Part shown: positions 23,071-33,010 of the stretch, piece by piece | Layout of the letters: every line of letters begins with the position of its first letter | How positions within the stretch are numbered: the stretch's first letter is position 1 | NCBI GenBank assembly: GCA_947179485.1 | Contig: OX359245.1 | Location: forward strand, 64,529,067 to 64,593,066 | Source of the DNA: Allacma fusca | Taxonomy: Eukaryota > Arthropoda > Collembola > Symphypleona > Sminthuridae | Length of the DNA stretch: 64,000 nt | Reading direction: 5' to 3' | Position numbers and translations under genes: made by a program | Notes under the pieces: model-generated | Seen by the model: only the letters and a program-made list of their open reading frames with translations | Databases searched by the model: none | What the model was told of the DNA's origin: nothing

Positions 23071-24468
23071 ATGGATCCCCAGCGGGAAAGAAAATTCCAG
23101 TGTGGATACTGTTCCTCAAAATATTGTAATAGTGGAAGTCTTGCTATTCATATGAGAGTCCACACTGGAGAAAGGCCCTACAAATGCAAAAAATGCTCCT
23201 CCACATTTGCGTGTAGTTCTGTACTTTCGAGTCACCTTAGAGTCCACAATGAAGCAAGACCCTTCAAATGTGACGAGTGTACCTCCGAATTCAAAACTAA
23301 ACATGACCTTAAGTCTCACCGTGTTGTCCACACTGGAGAAAGACCATACAAGTGCGAAGAATGCCCCTCCACGTTTGCATTTCGATCAGTCCTTTACCAA
23401 CATCGTAAAGTACATACTGGAGCTAGACCATTCAAATGTGGGGAGTGCTCCTTAAGTTTCATGACAAAATACCAACGGATTACTCACTGGAAAGTTCATA
23501 CAGGTGATAGACCATACAAATGCAATTTATGCAGTAAGAATTTTGCAGCAAAATTCACACTTGAAACTCATATCCGTACACACACTAATGAAAAGCCCCA
23601 CGAGTGCTCTATATGCCAGATGGGATTTGCACACAAAGATAGCCTCAATCAACACATTCAAATCCATTCAAGCGAAAGACCTTTCAAATTCAAATGCCAA
23701 ATTTGTTCGAAACAATATCGAAGTATCAGAACATTGACAGCACATTTGAGAACGCATTCAGACGTTAGGCCCTACGTTTGCAGTATGTGCAATTCCGATT
23801 TCAAGACGAATCATGCTCTATTAGCTCACTGTAGAAAACATACAGGGGAAAAACCACACAAGTGTGAATTTTGTTGCAAGAGATTAGGTTCGTTAACCGC
23901 ACTCAAGTATCATATAAAAACGCACACGGGCGAAAAACCCTTTGGTTGTAAACTCTGCTCTTATGCTTTTCGGAGTAGTGGTAATTTAGCAAAACACATG
24001 TTGAAACACTCACAATCAGAGCACAGCCCTTTCAAGTGTGAAGTTTGTAATTTGGCATTCCAATACCGCAGATATCTTAAACGTCATTTATTAACCCACG
24101 GCTTTCGTTATAAGTGTTCAGAGTGTGATTTCCAAACATTTAGAAAGTCTAGTTTTGTAACTCATGAGCTGGCACACAAAGCAAACAAAATGTACAAATG
24201 TAGGACTTGTTCCTACTCTCAAGATCGAAAACAAAATGTGTCTTTACATCAGAACAAGCATCATTCCGGAATTAATTCAAATCCCTGTGTTCCCAACAAG
24301 ACAAATATCGTGAAAATGTCAAAAGATTCGAAAACTAAGCCTGAGCATTTGAAATGCAAAGTTTGTATGTACCGCGGATCCACTCATAAGAAAATGTGTA
24401 TGCACTACTCAGCTTGTCATAGTTTACCCGTTGTTTTTTTGAAAAGGCTAGGAACGGAATGCGTGTAA
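23071..24468 (+). CDS. C2H2 poly-zinc-finger protein 1 (intact)
   Basis: Predicted nuclear DNA-binding protein of 465 residues made almost wholly of C2H2 fingers; target unknown. I count fifteen fingers from residue 9 to near 455. Fingers 1-12 are regular C-x2-C-x12-H-x3-H with TGERPYK-type linkers; the last two (CRTCSYSQDRKQ and CKVCMYRGSTHK) are irregular with a longer linker. No KRAB, ZAD, BTB or SCAN domain is seen. It starts MDPQRERKFQC in one exon after the conserved acceptor, and ends with the family tail LPVVFLKRLGTECV. It is one of two intact members of the tandem family; its fingers match the paralogues one for one, differing at base-contacting helix positions. Confidence 0.9.
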   Translation: MDPQRERKFQCGYCSSKYCNSGSLAIHMRVHTGERPYKCKKCSSTFACSSVLSSHLRVHNEARPFKCDECTSEFKTKHDLKSHRVVHTGERPYKCEECPSTFAFRSVLYQHRKVHTGARPFKCGECSLSFMTKYQRITHWKVHTGDRPYKCNLCSKNFAAKFTLETHIRTHTNEKPHECSICQMGFAHKDSLNQHIQIHSSERPFKFKCQICSKQYRSIRTLTAHLRTHSDVRPYVCSMCNSDFKTNHALLAHCRKHTGEKPHKCEFCCKRLGSLTALKYHIKTHTGEKPFGCKLCSYAFRSSGNLAKHMLKHSQSEHSPFKCEVCNLAFQYRRYLKRHLLTHGFRYKCSECDFQTFRKSSFVTHELAHKANKMYKCRTCSYSQDRKQNVSLHQNKHHSGINSNPCVPNKTNIVKMSKDSKTKPEHLKCKVCMYRGSTHKKMCMHYSACHSLPVVFLKRLGTECV

Positions 24469-25049
24469 TTTATAATTGTTTAGTTATAGTAATTGTAGTT
24501 TTAGTTACCAATCAAAGATAGATAGATTTATTAATGGTCAATTTGGCTTCAGTCCTTACAAGCCGCTTATTACCGCATTAATTATAGCAATCAAAGTATT
24601 TATGCTTTGTTCAATTGTATGTATAGTACTCGCATGTAACTCTACATCTTGCAAAAGTAATAATTAAACTTGTAGGTGTGATTTCGAAATGTACTGATTT
24701 TAAGGTATTAAAAAGCGAATGAATGAAGTGGTAAAAACTATGGATATATGCATTTATAAAGTTTATTTTTAATCATTTGAGCTCATTACAAAATGGGCAT
24801 GCAGTAGCTAAAGGTATGTGCTACAAATAACGTCATCCAAAAATAGTGGCATGACGTATTACGTCTGACTGACCGGAAGGTCATTCACTTGTGCTGTCTG
24901 CTGTATAAACCGAAGCAAAAATCATCAGGTTCTAGTACTAAAGTAGATGGTCAAATTGGGACGAAGTTATAAATTGAAGTAAAATACATGCGACGGAGCA
25001 GAAGATAGATTGATATAAAAACGCTGTGAAAGCAGACAAGCGAATATAT
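24469..25049. other. 3' flank of zinc-finger gene 1
   Basis: Matches 44,250-44,440 and 62,410-62,760 after other zinc-finger copies (for example AAAGATAGATAGATTTATTAATGG). It probably contains the 3' UTR. At 24,830-24,870 three ACGTC/GACGT words resemble the subterminal words of the CACTA-like element but lie outside its terminal repeat. No gene. Confidence 0.5.
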
Positions 25050-25064
25050 ACCCGATGAGGAAAG

Positions 25065-25265
25065 CTAGTCAGGGTGACGTTCATATAATATCATTATTTG
25101 ACGTCAAATGGTTAACAGGACGTAATTAGTTGACGCCTATTCGAGTAAAAAATGTCCAAGATTTTGCCCTCAGATTGACGTCAAAATTTAACATCGTACA
25201 GACGTCAGTTTAAATCGTCTATTTGACATACATATACAACATCCATTTTACGTCTTTGGATGACA
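25065..25265. repeat. subterminal GACGTC repeats, left end of CACTA-like element
   Basis: At least seven copies of GACGTC, TGACGT or ACGTC in both orientations within 200 bases of the left terminus. The right end has a matching cluster. The spacing is irregular. In CACTA elements such subterminal arrays are transposase-binding sites; that role is inferred here. Confidence 0.75.
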
Positions 25266-25710
25266 TAAAAAGACTGCTTAACCACCATAGACACGTAATA
25301 AAATTTATAAGGGATTTACAATTCCTGATTTTTTCGTGTTTATTCCAACATTTAAAAAAGAAGTTCAAACAAACGTTTGAAAATTATATAATGTAATGAG
25401 TTCATGCTATTGATTTCAATAATAAAATTTGACACGCATCAATAATGTTCATAATAAAAGTGAAAATGGACAGTAGCTATTAGCCTCCTGAAAGGTCAGC
25501 TTCGGAGTTCGGGTTTGAGGACTTGCTGGTACATCGGCCTTTCGCATGCCGCAACCAGTATTTTCCCCATGTCTCTACATCCTTGTCAGAAGCTGTGCTT
25601 ATAATTTTCCTGACACTCCCTATAAACAATTTAATAATTTTTAGTGATTTGCGTATATCTACGTATATAATATATATGCAAATAAGTATATAATTTATTA
25701 TGTAATTTCT

Positions 25711-26948
25711 TTAAAATTTCGGAGTGTGAAAATTACCAAAAAGTAAATTAAGTATTCCTTCAAAATCCTTCAAAGGTGTTTTAGGCTTTACGTTCGTTTT
25801 TACTATTCCACACCAATTGAAACCTACAGCTACTTCATTTGTCAAAATCTTGCTCAGTACCCTTTCCGTAGCTTCTTTAATAGAAACTCCTCCAACGGTC
25901 GAAACCAAATTCATCTAAATAGTCAGAATAAATTTGGAGTGCATTAAACAGTTTATCATTAAATTTCAAAATAGTTATTGACGCTTAAAACTATAGTTTC
26001 TCACCAAGAACTGTAAATGGTTCTCATCATGAAGTATATAGGTGTTACATGCTTGCAACTCCTCCAATGTTGTAACCGGCAACTTAGGACATCCCTCTGG
26101 GGTAGGAATAGAAGCCACCCCAGCCATTTTTATACATTTGATGTCTCGAGAAAGTTCATCAACTTTACGAATTAATTCTTCGATTTTGTACAAAATTTGC
26201 CTTTCCAAAGATTTAGGTTTCTTTATCTGAAGCCCTAATCAATAACATGAATTGGAAAATATAGAACATTACACGCATTTAATTACACACAAAACTAAAT
26301 ATGGAAGCAAAACAGTTCCGATCTATATTAGTTTGTATTTATGTATGTACCAGTTTGTTGACCATCGGCAATCGCTTCTACTTCATCCACCATTAGCAAA
26401 GGGATATTCACATCCATGAAAACGCTCCCTCGAGGTGATTCATCGGGATTACTTTCTGGCATCTCAAATTGAATATCTGGAGCTTCAGGTAAAATATTTG
26501 ATGCAACAGTATTTTCTCCAGAATCACTATCAGTTGATTCCCGCCTAGAGGCGACCGCTTTTGAGCGTCTTTGCAATGGGTTTGCATGAGATACAGAATC
26601 TATGTCCGAGGTATCCAGAAAATTATCGCGCGTTGAACGGATCTCACTCAAATTGTCTGCAATAAACAATCATTAAAATGTTTCTTCAAATATGAATATT
26701 TGTTACTTATAAAATGGTCTAGAAAAAATTTAAACGGCTTGGATACCTGAAACAAATTTTAGTTTAATTGGACAGACTTTCCATTTGTCACTGGGTTTGG
26801 TCAAATTCTTAAATGCAGTGGCATAGTGATGATTTCCAGGCCAAAAGCAGCTACTCTGATCTTGAGTCAACCATAACATGGGAATAATATCACATGGTGT
26901 AGTTCCATCAGACTTCTTTTCAGTTTCAAACTCCACTAGCGCATACAT
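25711..26948 (-). CDS. DUF4806-domain protein of the CACTA-like element
   Basis: Four exons on the minus strand: 26948 to about 26748, 26656-26351, 26234-26005, 25914-25711; the last three join in phase with GT-AG borders. Roughly 310 residues. The N-terminus (MYALVEFE ... PMLWL ... CFWP) matches the start of DUF4806 proteins. The middle is acidic and low complexity, then a short helical stretch (KIEELIRKVDELSRDI), then the DUF4806 domain with LPVTTLEEL and VGGVSIKEAT, ending near KTPLKDFEGILN. The function is unknown; such genes are common in arthropod genomes, often near transposon proteins. It starts 52 bases after the transposase stop on the same strand, so both may sit on one transcript. 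Confidence 0.8.
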
Positions 26949-27000
26949 CTGTTCATCAGATATTAAATTAATTATTAGGTTATTAGGGATGAATTAAGGA

Positions 27001-29049
27001 TTACGTCATATGGCAGAGGGGCATCACAACAAAATCGGCTTTGTAGGGCATGCATATGAATTTTAAAATAAGTGTAGTTTTGAATTCAATTTTTGTGAGT
27101 GCTCTGGAAATATTCTTGACACAAAATATATCCAGTTTAGATGAACGCACAGGATAGTTGAAGACATCACATTTCTCCTCAACTATTTGACCCAAAAAAT
27201 AAATTTTGTCACTTTCGCGAATGATATTTGCAAGTTTGTAAATGCAACTCTGATGACCAAAATAACACTCTTTCTTTGTAGAAAAATGTAAATTCCCTAA
27301 TTCGAGTAACTGATACTGTTCAAATTGAGCATTCACATCCAAAATAGGGCCCATCTTGTGTTTAAATTTTAGCACTGGGGTTTCGTCCAGATTGGATGTG
27401 TTGATTAAAGATCTCTCTTGAAGTCGTCGATGCAATTGCTGGAGGGGGTGATGATTTGCTCTAAGCATTCTCTTCATTTTTCCTAAGTAGGACTCGAATG
27501 GGAATGAGCTGAAATTGTCCAATGGTCCATGCCTTTTTGCATCGTCTGCAATATGTATTATATTGTGAATATTGAACACAATTTCGCTTTCCCCATAAAT
27601 TGATTTAAAATGTTTTGCCCAGGTCTCCAGAAGTTGTTTCGCTAATGAGTATAAATATGTGTTTTTGCCACACAAAATACGAATTCCCACACTTAACAAC
27701 ATGAAGTTGTCATATAATGGCTTTAGAAGAGATTTTTGCAGCACTATTGGACCGGTATAAAGTAAAAATTGCCTGCACTCCGTTGCTTTCCATTGACCAA
27801 CCATTTTTACATCTCTCGGCCTCCGTGCAAAGTCACATCCTAAATATGGTGAGCATTTTAAAAGTCCGTCGGTAATTTCCTGGACTTTTGCTGAAGCCAA
27901 TCTCACTTTCAAGGGACCCTTTAACCACAGTTTGATCAACCGTTTTGTAACACCTATATAAACTAAATGCATAGGATCAATTGGTACTTGGGATAACAAA
28001 CCAACATTAATTTGCTCGAGAGGAGTTTTTTTATCGACCGCGAATACCTGATGGTGCTCCTCTTGTAAACGGGAACTAAAAGATTCGTCGGTTCTGAGAT
28101 CAGCATGAAAATCTGGGAAAGTAACCTTGTTGTTCCACTTTCCTCTTGTCACACAGCGCTCGCAACCATAATACCCCGTGTGTCCTACAGTGGACTTCAA
28201 AAATGCCCTTGCGGGTGCATCGGCTATAAAAATACATTTTTGCACATTAACTTTCACCAGCGAGCACCGGAACATGAATCCCACTGTAGAAATGCTTTTT
28301 AGCTCATTTATAAATGGCGATAAATATTCTTCAATATTAGATGGCTTGGACATTCCGACATAAGCAGCAATGATAAAAGGGGATTGAAGATTTGTTTCAT
28401 TAACAATGCCTAAGATAGGCCAACAGCTCTTATTGGTACTGTTGTACAAGGGCACTCCGTCTATATTGATCTTCAGTGTGAGTTCAGGCGAGCAAAAGCA
28501 TTTTTCTCTTTGTAAAGCTTCAATTATTCCCTTTAGCAATCCACGGTAATAGAATTCCCCGTTACATAATTTCTGAACTGATGTACTTGTTTCCGTTTTT
28601 AAAAGTGTTCTTGCTGTTTTTGGAAGCGAGACATTCAGGTTGGACAGAATTGTTAACAGAGAATCTAATGCCTTGTGTGTAATATTTTCACTTATGGCCC
28701 AGCGTCTCAGTTGGTCTTGAAAATCTTCATGGACTTCTTCATTTTCAGAAAAATCACTACAGTTTGAGCGCGTTGAAGTCTCCTCCGAATAATCCGACAT
28801 TATTGAAGCGGTTTCATTGTATTCTAAATCGCTGTCTTGGTCTGTCTCAATTAGAGGATTACATATTCCTTCACAATGTTCTTCAGCACCGATTAGTGGT
28901 TCGGGGTCCACTTCATCAAATTTTCGCTTGACACAAAATCCAACTTTTATTTCACTGGTTTCACTTGCCTCAGTAAAAATACTATCTACTATTTTATTTA
29001 TTTGACGACGTTGTTGGCGCGTACACACACTCTTTTTATAAGTAGACAT
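27001..29049 (-). CDS. CACTA/EnSpm-like transposase (Transposase_21 type)
   Basis: 682-residue open frame for the DDE enzyme that would cut and move this element. The N-terminal 120 residues are acidic and serine-rich. The catalytic region has NIDGVPLY (first Asp, about residue 200), FIADAPARAFLKSTVGHTGY followed by a CERC pair (second Asp, about 275), and DPMHLVYIGV. The C-terminal part has HNIIHIADDAKRHGPLDNFS and FPFESYLGKMKRMLR, matching the conserved block after the catalytic core in animal and plant members. An upstream exon ending near 29,103 (donor GTGAGT) may add N-terminal residues. No break is visible. Confidence 0.85.
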   Translation of the reverse strand: MSTYKKSVCTRQQRRQINKIVDSIFTEASETSEIKVGFCVKRKFDEVDPEPLIGAEEHCEGICNPLIETDQDSDLEYNETASIMSDYSEETSTRSNCSDFSENEEVHEDFQDQLRRWAISENITHKALDSLLTILSNLNVSLPKTARTLLKTETSTSVQKLCNGEFYYRGLLKGIIEALQREKCFCSPELTLKINIDGVPLYNSTNKSCWPILGIVNETNLQSPFIIAAYVGMSKPSNIEEYLSPFINELKSISTVGFMFRCSLVKVNVQKCIFIADAPARAFLKSTVGHTGYYGCERCVTRGKWNNKVTFPDFHADLRTDESFSSRLQEEHHQVFAVDKKTPLEQINVGLLSQVPIDPMHLVYIGVTKRLIKLWLKGPLKVRLASAKVQEITDGLLKCSPYLGCDFARRPRDVKMVGQWKATECRQFLLYTGPIVLQKSLLKPLYDNFMLLSVGIRILCGKNTYLYSLAKQLLETWAKHFKSIYGESEIVFNIHNIIHIADDAKRHGPLDNFSSFPFESYLGKMKRMLRANHHPLQQLHRRLQERSLINTSNLDETPVLKFKHKMGPILDVNAQFEQYQLLELGNLHFSTKKECYFGHQSCIYKLANIIRESDKIYFLGQIVEEKCDVFNYPVRSSKLDIFCVKNISRALTKIEFKTTLILKFICMPYKADFVVMPLCHMT

Positions 29050-29279
29050 ATTTGAGGATGCTTATTATTAGCTGGATTTATATCAAAAGAACAAAACTCA
29101 CCTTGAAACTTCACGCAATGTGCTCCCAAGTAATGGCGGTTGCAAATTGTTGGTTCATCTGACAATCTCAATTCGTTTGTGCTGTAGACTCCTACATGAT
29201 ATGCGCGCATGCAGTTTTGGTAAAATTTTGATGTCAGTAAAACGTTTACACAACGTACAATGAAGCTCAATGTGGAATG

Positions 29280-29600
29280 AATTATTGACGTTACGTTGAC
29301 GTCCTGGTGACGTAATCAATTTGATTGTCCTAATTTGACAATTTAATGACGTGACGATGCCATGACACGCATGCGCTTGCGTCAATATGGTTAATATTTA
29401 ACGTTGCTGCAACATCGATTAAACCGTTGCTTTTAACATGCAAAGCAGAGCCAAATGGGACGTCAACCCGACGTAAGTACAATCTCTAAAATTGGTTGGT
29501 TAATTGTTAACTCAGAATTAACATTAAACGGACCATCATAATTTCCTACGTTGGTCCGTTTTACGTCAGTTTACGTCGCTGACCATAAACTGACGTCCGA
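29280..29600. repeat. subterminal GACGTC repeats, right end of CACTA-like element
   Basis: A dozen or so ACGT-centred words (TTGACGTCCTGG, GTGACGTAA, GGGACGTCAACC, TTTACGTCAG, CTGACGTCCG) within 320 bases of the right terminus, mirroring the left cluster. Confidence 0.75.
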
Positions 29601-29624
29601 TTTACCAACCTCTCCTCATCGGGT

Positions 29625-30613
29625 ATATACTAATATTAAAGCTTCACCGTAGATTGTTCTTAGATTAATATGCTCATATTGGGTACTAAGGATTCGCAAG
29701 GAATTTATCTGTTGATGTTGTAACAATAACCATTAAATTACTGCACAGTGCGGCTCCGCGTGACTGCACCACCTATCGGAGACGTTTCTCTTAGCTTGTG
29801 AATGTATTTATGATCTCATATGATGTCCTTTGAGACCAAACGGATGACCTGAGTAATTTAAAAACTAATTTGCTTCTCAATGATAAGGTAACGACTATAA
29901 TCTTCACTGAAACTCCATTTTGACAAAATTTCAGCGTGTATTCAGTGTGCAGTGACGCATCTGTTGATACATGTACAGATAGTATAAAAATAACCCTTGG
30001 AAATGTCAAAGTAATATTTTCTGGCTAGTCTGATGTATATTAAAACTTTTACAAATATTTTCTGAAGTAGTTCCAACAGTAAAGTCTCGCTTCTCTCGAA
30101 ATGATAAAAATTGCGATTGGGATGCAGAGGAAATGACAACCTCAGAAAAACCATTTGCAAGCATTGGTCGTCACCCTGGTAACACCCTGGTACAAGGGAA
30201 CGGGGGTATGGGAACATATATTTTGTTTCCAACCAGTTTGGGTACGAGAATAGGAACACTTTCATTTGGACCCAACCATTGGGAACAGGAACAAATATCT
30301 TCATTTTACTCCCGTTCCAATCGAAAATGGGTACAGCGTACTTATGACATTCCCGTTCCCACACAATTTTTTCCTGGGTTTGAGTGGGTATTTTCGCCAT
30401 ATCCTAAAAACACAATAAAAAATAATCTTAGAAGTCTTGACAACACTTTATTTAAGTAGTTACTTAAATTACCACATTCCATTTCAATTCTATTTTTTCT
30501 TGCAATTTCTACACACAAATCCTTGGCTTTAAACTTGAACGTAATAGCGTTCGACTTATTGTTTGCGGTCGCAGTAAAACTTAAGATAGAAAATCCAGAC
30601 ATTCAAGTAGAAT
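29625..30613. other. zinc-finger block flank with a GGGAAC-word segment
   Basis: 29,700-30,130 matches 62,750-63,030 and parts of 34,310-34,620 and 61,560-61,745, so it is the 3' spacer of the zinc-finger block. At 30,160-30,390 there is a segment rich in GGGAAC/GTTCCC and GGTAC words, like the bodies of the hAT-like elements, but I could not find matching ends or a target duplication. The rest is AT-rich with no gene. Confidence 0.5.
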
Positions 30614-31888
30614 CAGAGATGCGCAAAGGAAATAGCCTTCCTTCAAGCCTTCGAAGGCGAAAATTCAGTAGAAATTTCACCTTCAACATGTCCTGGAATG
30701 AAGCCCTCTAAAAAATCAGCCTTCCTTCACCCTTCCTTCCAAAATACATACACTTTTTTTTGCCTTCAGCCCATACATGCGGGCTACTCGCGAGTGACGA
30801 GTGCACTCAACACACTCCTACTCACACTCACAGGGGAGTAGCAAGGTAAAGAGTAGGAGTGAAGGCGCCAAAAACTTCGTGAGTTGGAGTGGTATAAATC
30901 GAAGCATAGAAAAAGAGTAGGAGTAGCATGCTTTGCTACTCACTATTTCTCTTACCATTGTATTAATCGCATAAAGCTAGCATTGCCACGCTAAAAGATT
31001 AGCGGTTATTGGGAAATATTTCATAATTTTAAATAAATAATCGTGTGGAATGCCGACTTATGTACAAGCCATGCATTGGAAGACAAAATATCTGTATGTC
31101 ACAGATTTAAAATAAATCTTGAGCAAACTTCCAGGCGTTGTTATTATAAATATAGTCAATTATTGTAAACTTCGTCGGTATTTGCATTTGTCATTGAATT
31201 TTGACTATAAAATTAAATGGAACTATTTTGTGCTTAGTATTCGCTTTCATAATTATAAGGAAAATTTTTGTCTTAATATTTGCAAATATTTCGGTGAAAA
31301 CATTGAGTAACTCACGAGTGGTGAGTAGGAGTTGTGAGATTTGAAGTTAGCGCTGAGAGTAGGAGTAAGTTTTACATTCTCAGTAAAAAGACTGCGAGTG
31401 GGCAAGAGTAGGAGTGGTGGATTTTTTCTCTATGGGAGTGCGAGTGTGAGTGCGAGTGGGAACAAAACCTACATCTTTGCTTCAGCCTTCATCTAAAAAA
31501 TAGCCTTCCTTCAATTTTAAACTGCAACCCGCTTAAAAACGTTTTGCGCCAGCAGGATTTAGTGCAGTGAAGATAGCGGCACACAATGTCAGTTGTGAGT
31601 TCACGAATTGGCTGTATTGTTGCGCTAGCAGCACAACGTCGTTGCATATGCTATGCTTTCACGTTATAGATATTTCGTGTACCTGGAAGCCTTCACGGCC
31701 TTAGAGGGCTAACATTTAGAAACCCTTCCTTCACACTCCTTCATTGCTAGTTTTTGTGAAGGCTTCCTTCAGCCTTCAGGAAAAAGTATCGCCATCCTTC
31801 CATTCCTTCTGCAACGTTAAGAAAGTTACCTTTCCGCCTTCAAGGAAGCCTTATAGGAAGGCTAGCCTTCGAAGGTTGCGCATCTCTG
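30614..31888. mobile_element. hAT-like non-autonomous element, GAAGG-word family, copy 2
   Basis: Ends CAGAGATGCGCA/TGCGCATCTCTG; 8-bp duplication AGTAGAAT at 30,606-30,613 and 31,889-31,896. It is inverted relative to copy 1 at 5,871-7,431 and closely similar outside the nested insertions. A further hAT-like element is nested at 30,772-31,479. Confidence 0.88.
30772..31479. mobile_element. hAT-like element, GAGTAGGAGTG-word type, nested
   Basis: 708 bp. Imperfect ends CATACATGCGGG and the complement of CAAAGATGTAGG; 8-bp duplication CTTCAGCC at 30,764-30,771 and 31,480-31,487. Copy 1 of the host element reads through the site (GCCTTCAGCCTTCATCT in the same orientation). Both ends are dense GAGTAGGAGTG/CACTCCTACTC words; the centre is AT-rich. 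Confidence 0.82.
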
Positions 31889-33010
31889 AGTAGAATACAA
31901 AACTATACTTATATGTTTGCATAACTCTTTAATGTTGTGATATATAGATGCATCTTTCAGCGCTAGAAGAATAATGAGAAAGATGGATACCATCATCAGG
32001 ACAGTTAAAAAAAACTGATTTCTGGGAATGTTTCTGTCTGTTCATGGATTTTTTTCTTGCCGGGTTCAAGTGTACTGTGTATAGTGTGAACACACTCTAT
32101 GTATATATATACTGTAGGACCAATAGGACCATTCCAGACTATAGCCCATAGCCCAAGTCCAGAGAGCCTGTGAAATGAAAATGTACTTTTTAAAATTTAG
32201 CAAATGATATATCCTTGTGCAGAGACCGTCCTTTTGTGGAATCAAGATTTATGCTTCAAATATTATAATCAACCAGAAACTCTACACTCTACCGTTCAAA
32301 CAGTTCTTAGCGTCCAGCTGTCTAGCTCACAATCAGCCACTTTATGATAGCCATAGCTTGAGCAAATGTAAACGGTAAGTAAGTATTTCATTATTTTGTT
32401 ATACTCGCATTGTGAGCGGTATTTAAAGCGGCTTTTGTTTTTAGACAGGTGTGAATGGAAAGCAAACAGGAGAATTCAAAATCCCGAAATACTGACCCCA
32501 GAATAAAGCTATCATTTATTGCTTTGAACTAATAATACTAAAATAATTCAAAATATTTCTTCATAATTGCCCAAAACCCTATTTGGGAGCAAGGGTCAGT
32601 TTTTATAAATATTCTTTATGATCATTTTTGAGTTCCTCTGCTGCAAATTTTTGGACTGGAAATTCCGGCTATTGACGATCGACGAATTTCAAAATCTCTG
32701 ATCGAAAAACTTTCCCTTAAATGTTAAAGATCCCAACAGTTTACAAAATCTATTCTAAGACCAACGAATATAAAAATCCCTGTTAACAATACAATATCAA
32801 CCCTTTCCCAATTTCAATTTTCCCTCTTCTTTCTTTGGAAGAAGAGTTTTTGTATACGTTCCCTCTCTGTAGCGGTTGCACTCATTTTGTAAGTACTGTG
32901 TGTGTGCATAAAATTACATGCGCACCCTTCTACAAGATAAATGTCATTAAACAAGTGAATTATTTTTTTTCAGGAAAAACAAAACGACGAAGCAGTGATT
33001 CTTCGGAAGA
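31889..33010. other. 5' flank and leader of zinc-finger gene 2
   Basis: From about 32,090 it matches the upstream flanks of zinc-finger gene 1 and the split gene in patches, including CTCACAATCAG and the AAAATCTCTG/AAAATCCCTG motifs at 32,690-32,790. The splice acceptor (TTTTTTTTCAG) ends at 32,973, 37 bases before the ATG. No separate gene. Confidence 0.55.

Larger units (their letters stand above)
25050..29624 (-). mobile_element. CACTA/EnSpm-like DNA transposon with two genes
   Basis: About 4.57 kb, bounded by ACCCGATGAGGA and its complement TCCTCATCGGGT. The flanks are AT-rich (TATATA), so the target duplication could be 2, 4 or 6 bp. It contains, on the minus strand, a transposase frame (29,049-27,001) followed by a four-exon DUF4806 gene (26,948-25,711). 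About 250 bp inside each end is packed with GACGT-type words, typical of the subterminal binding repeats of CACTA elements. The transposase frame is uninterrupted over 682 codons, so it may be active or recently so. It is inserted in the 3' flank of zinc-finger gene 1. Confidence 0.8.
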
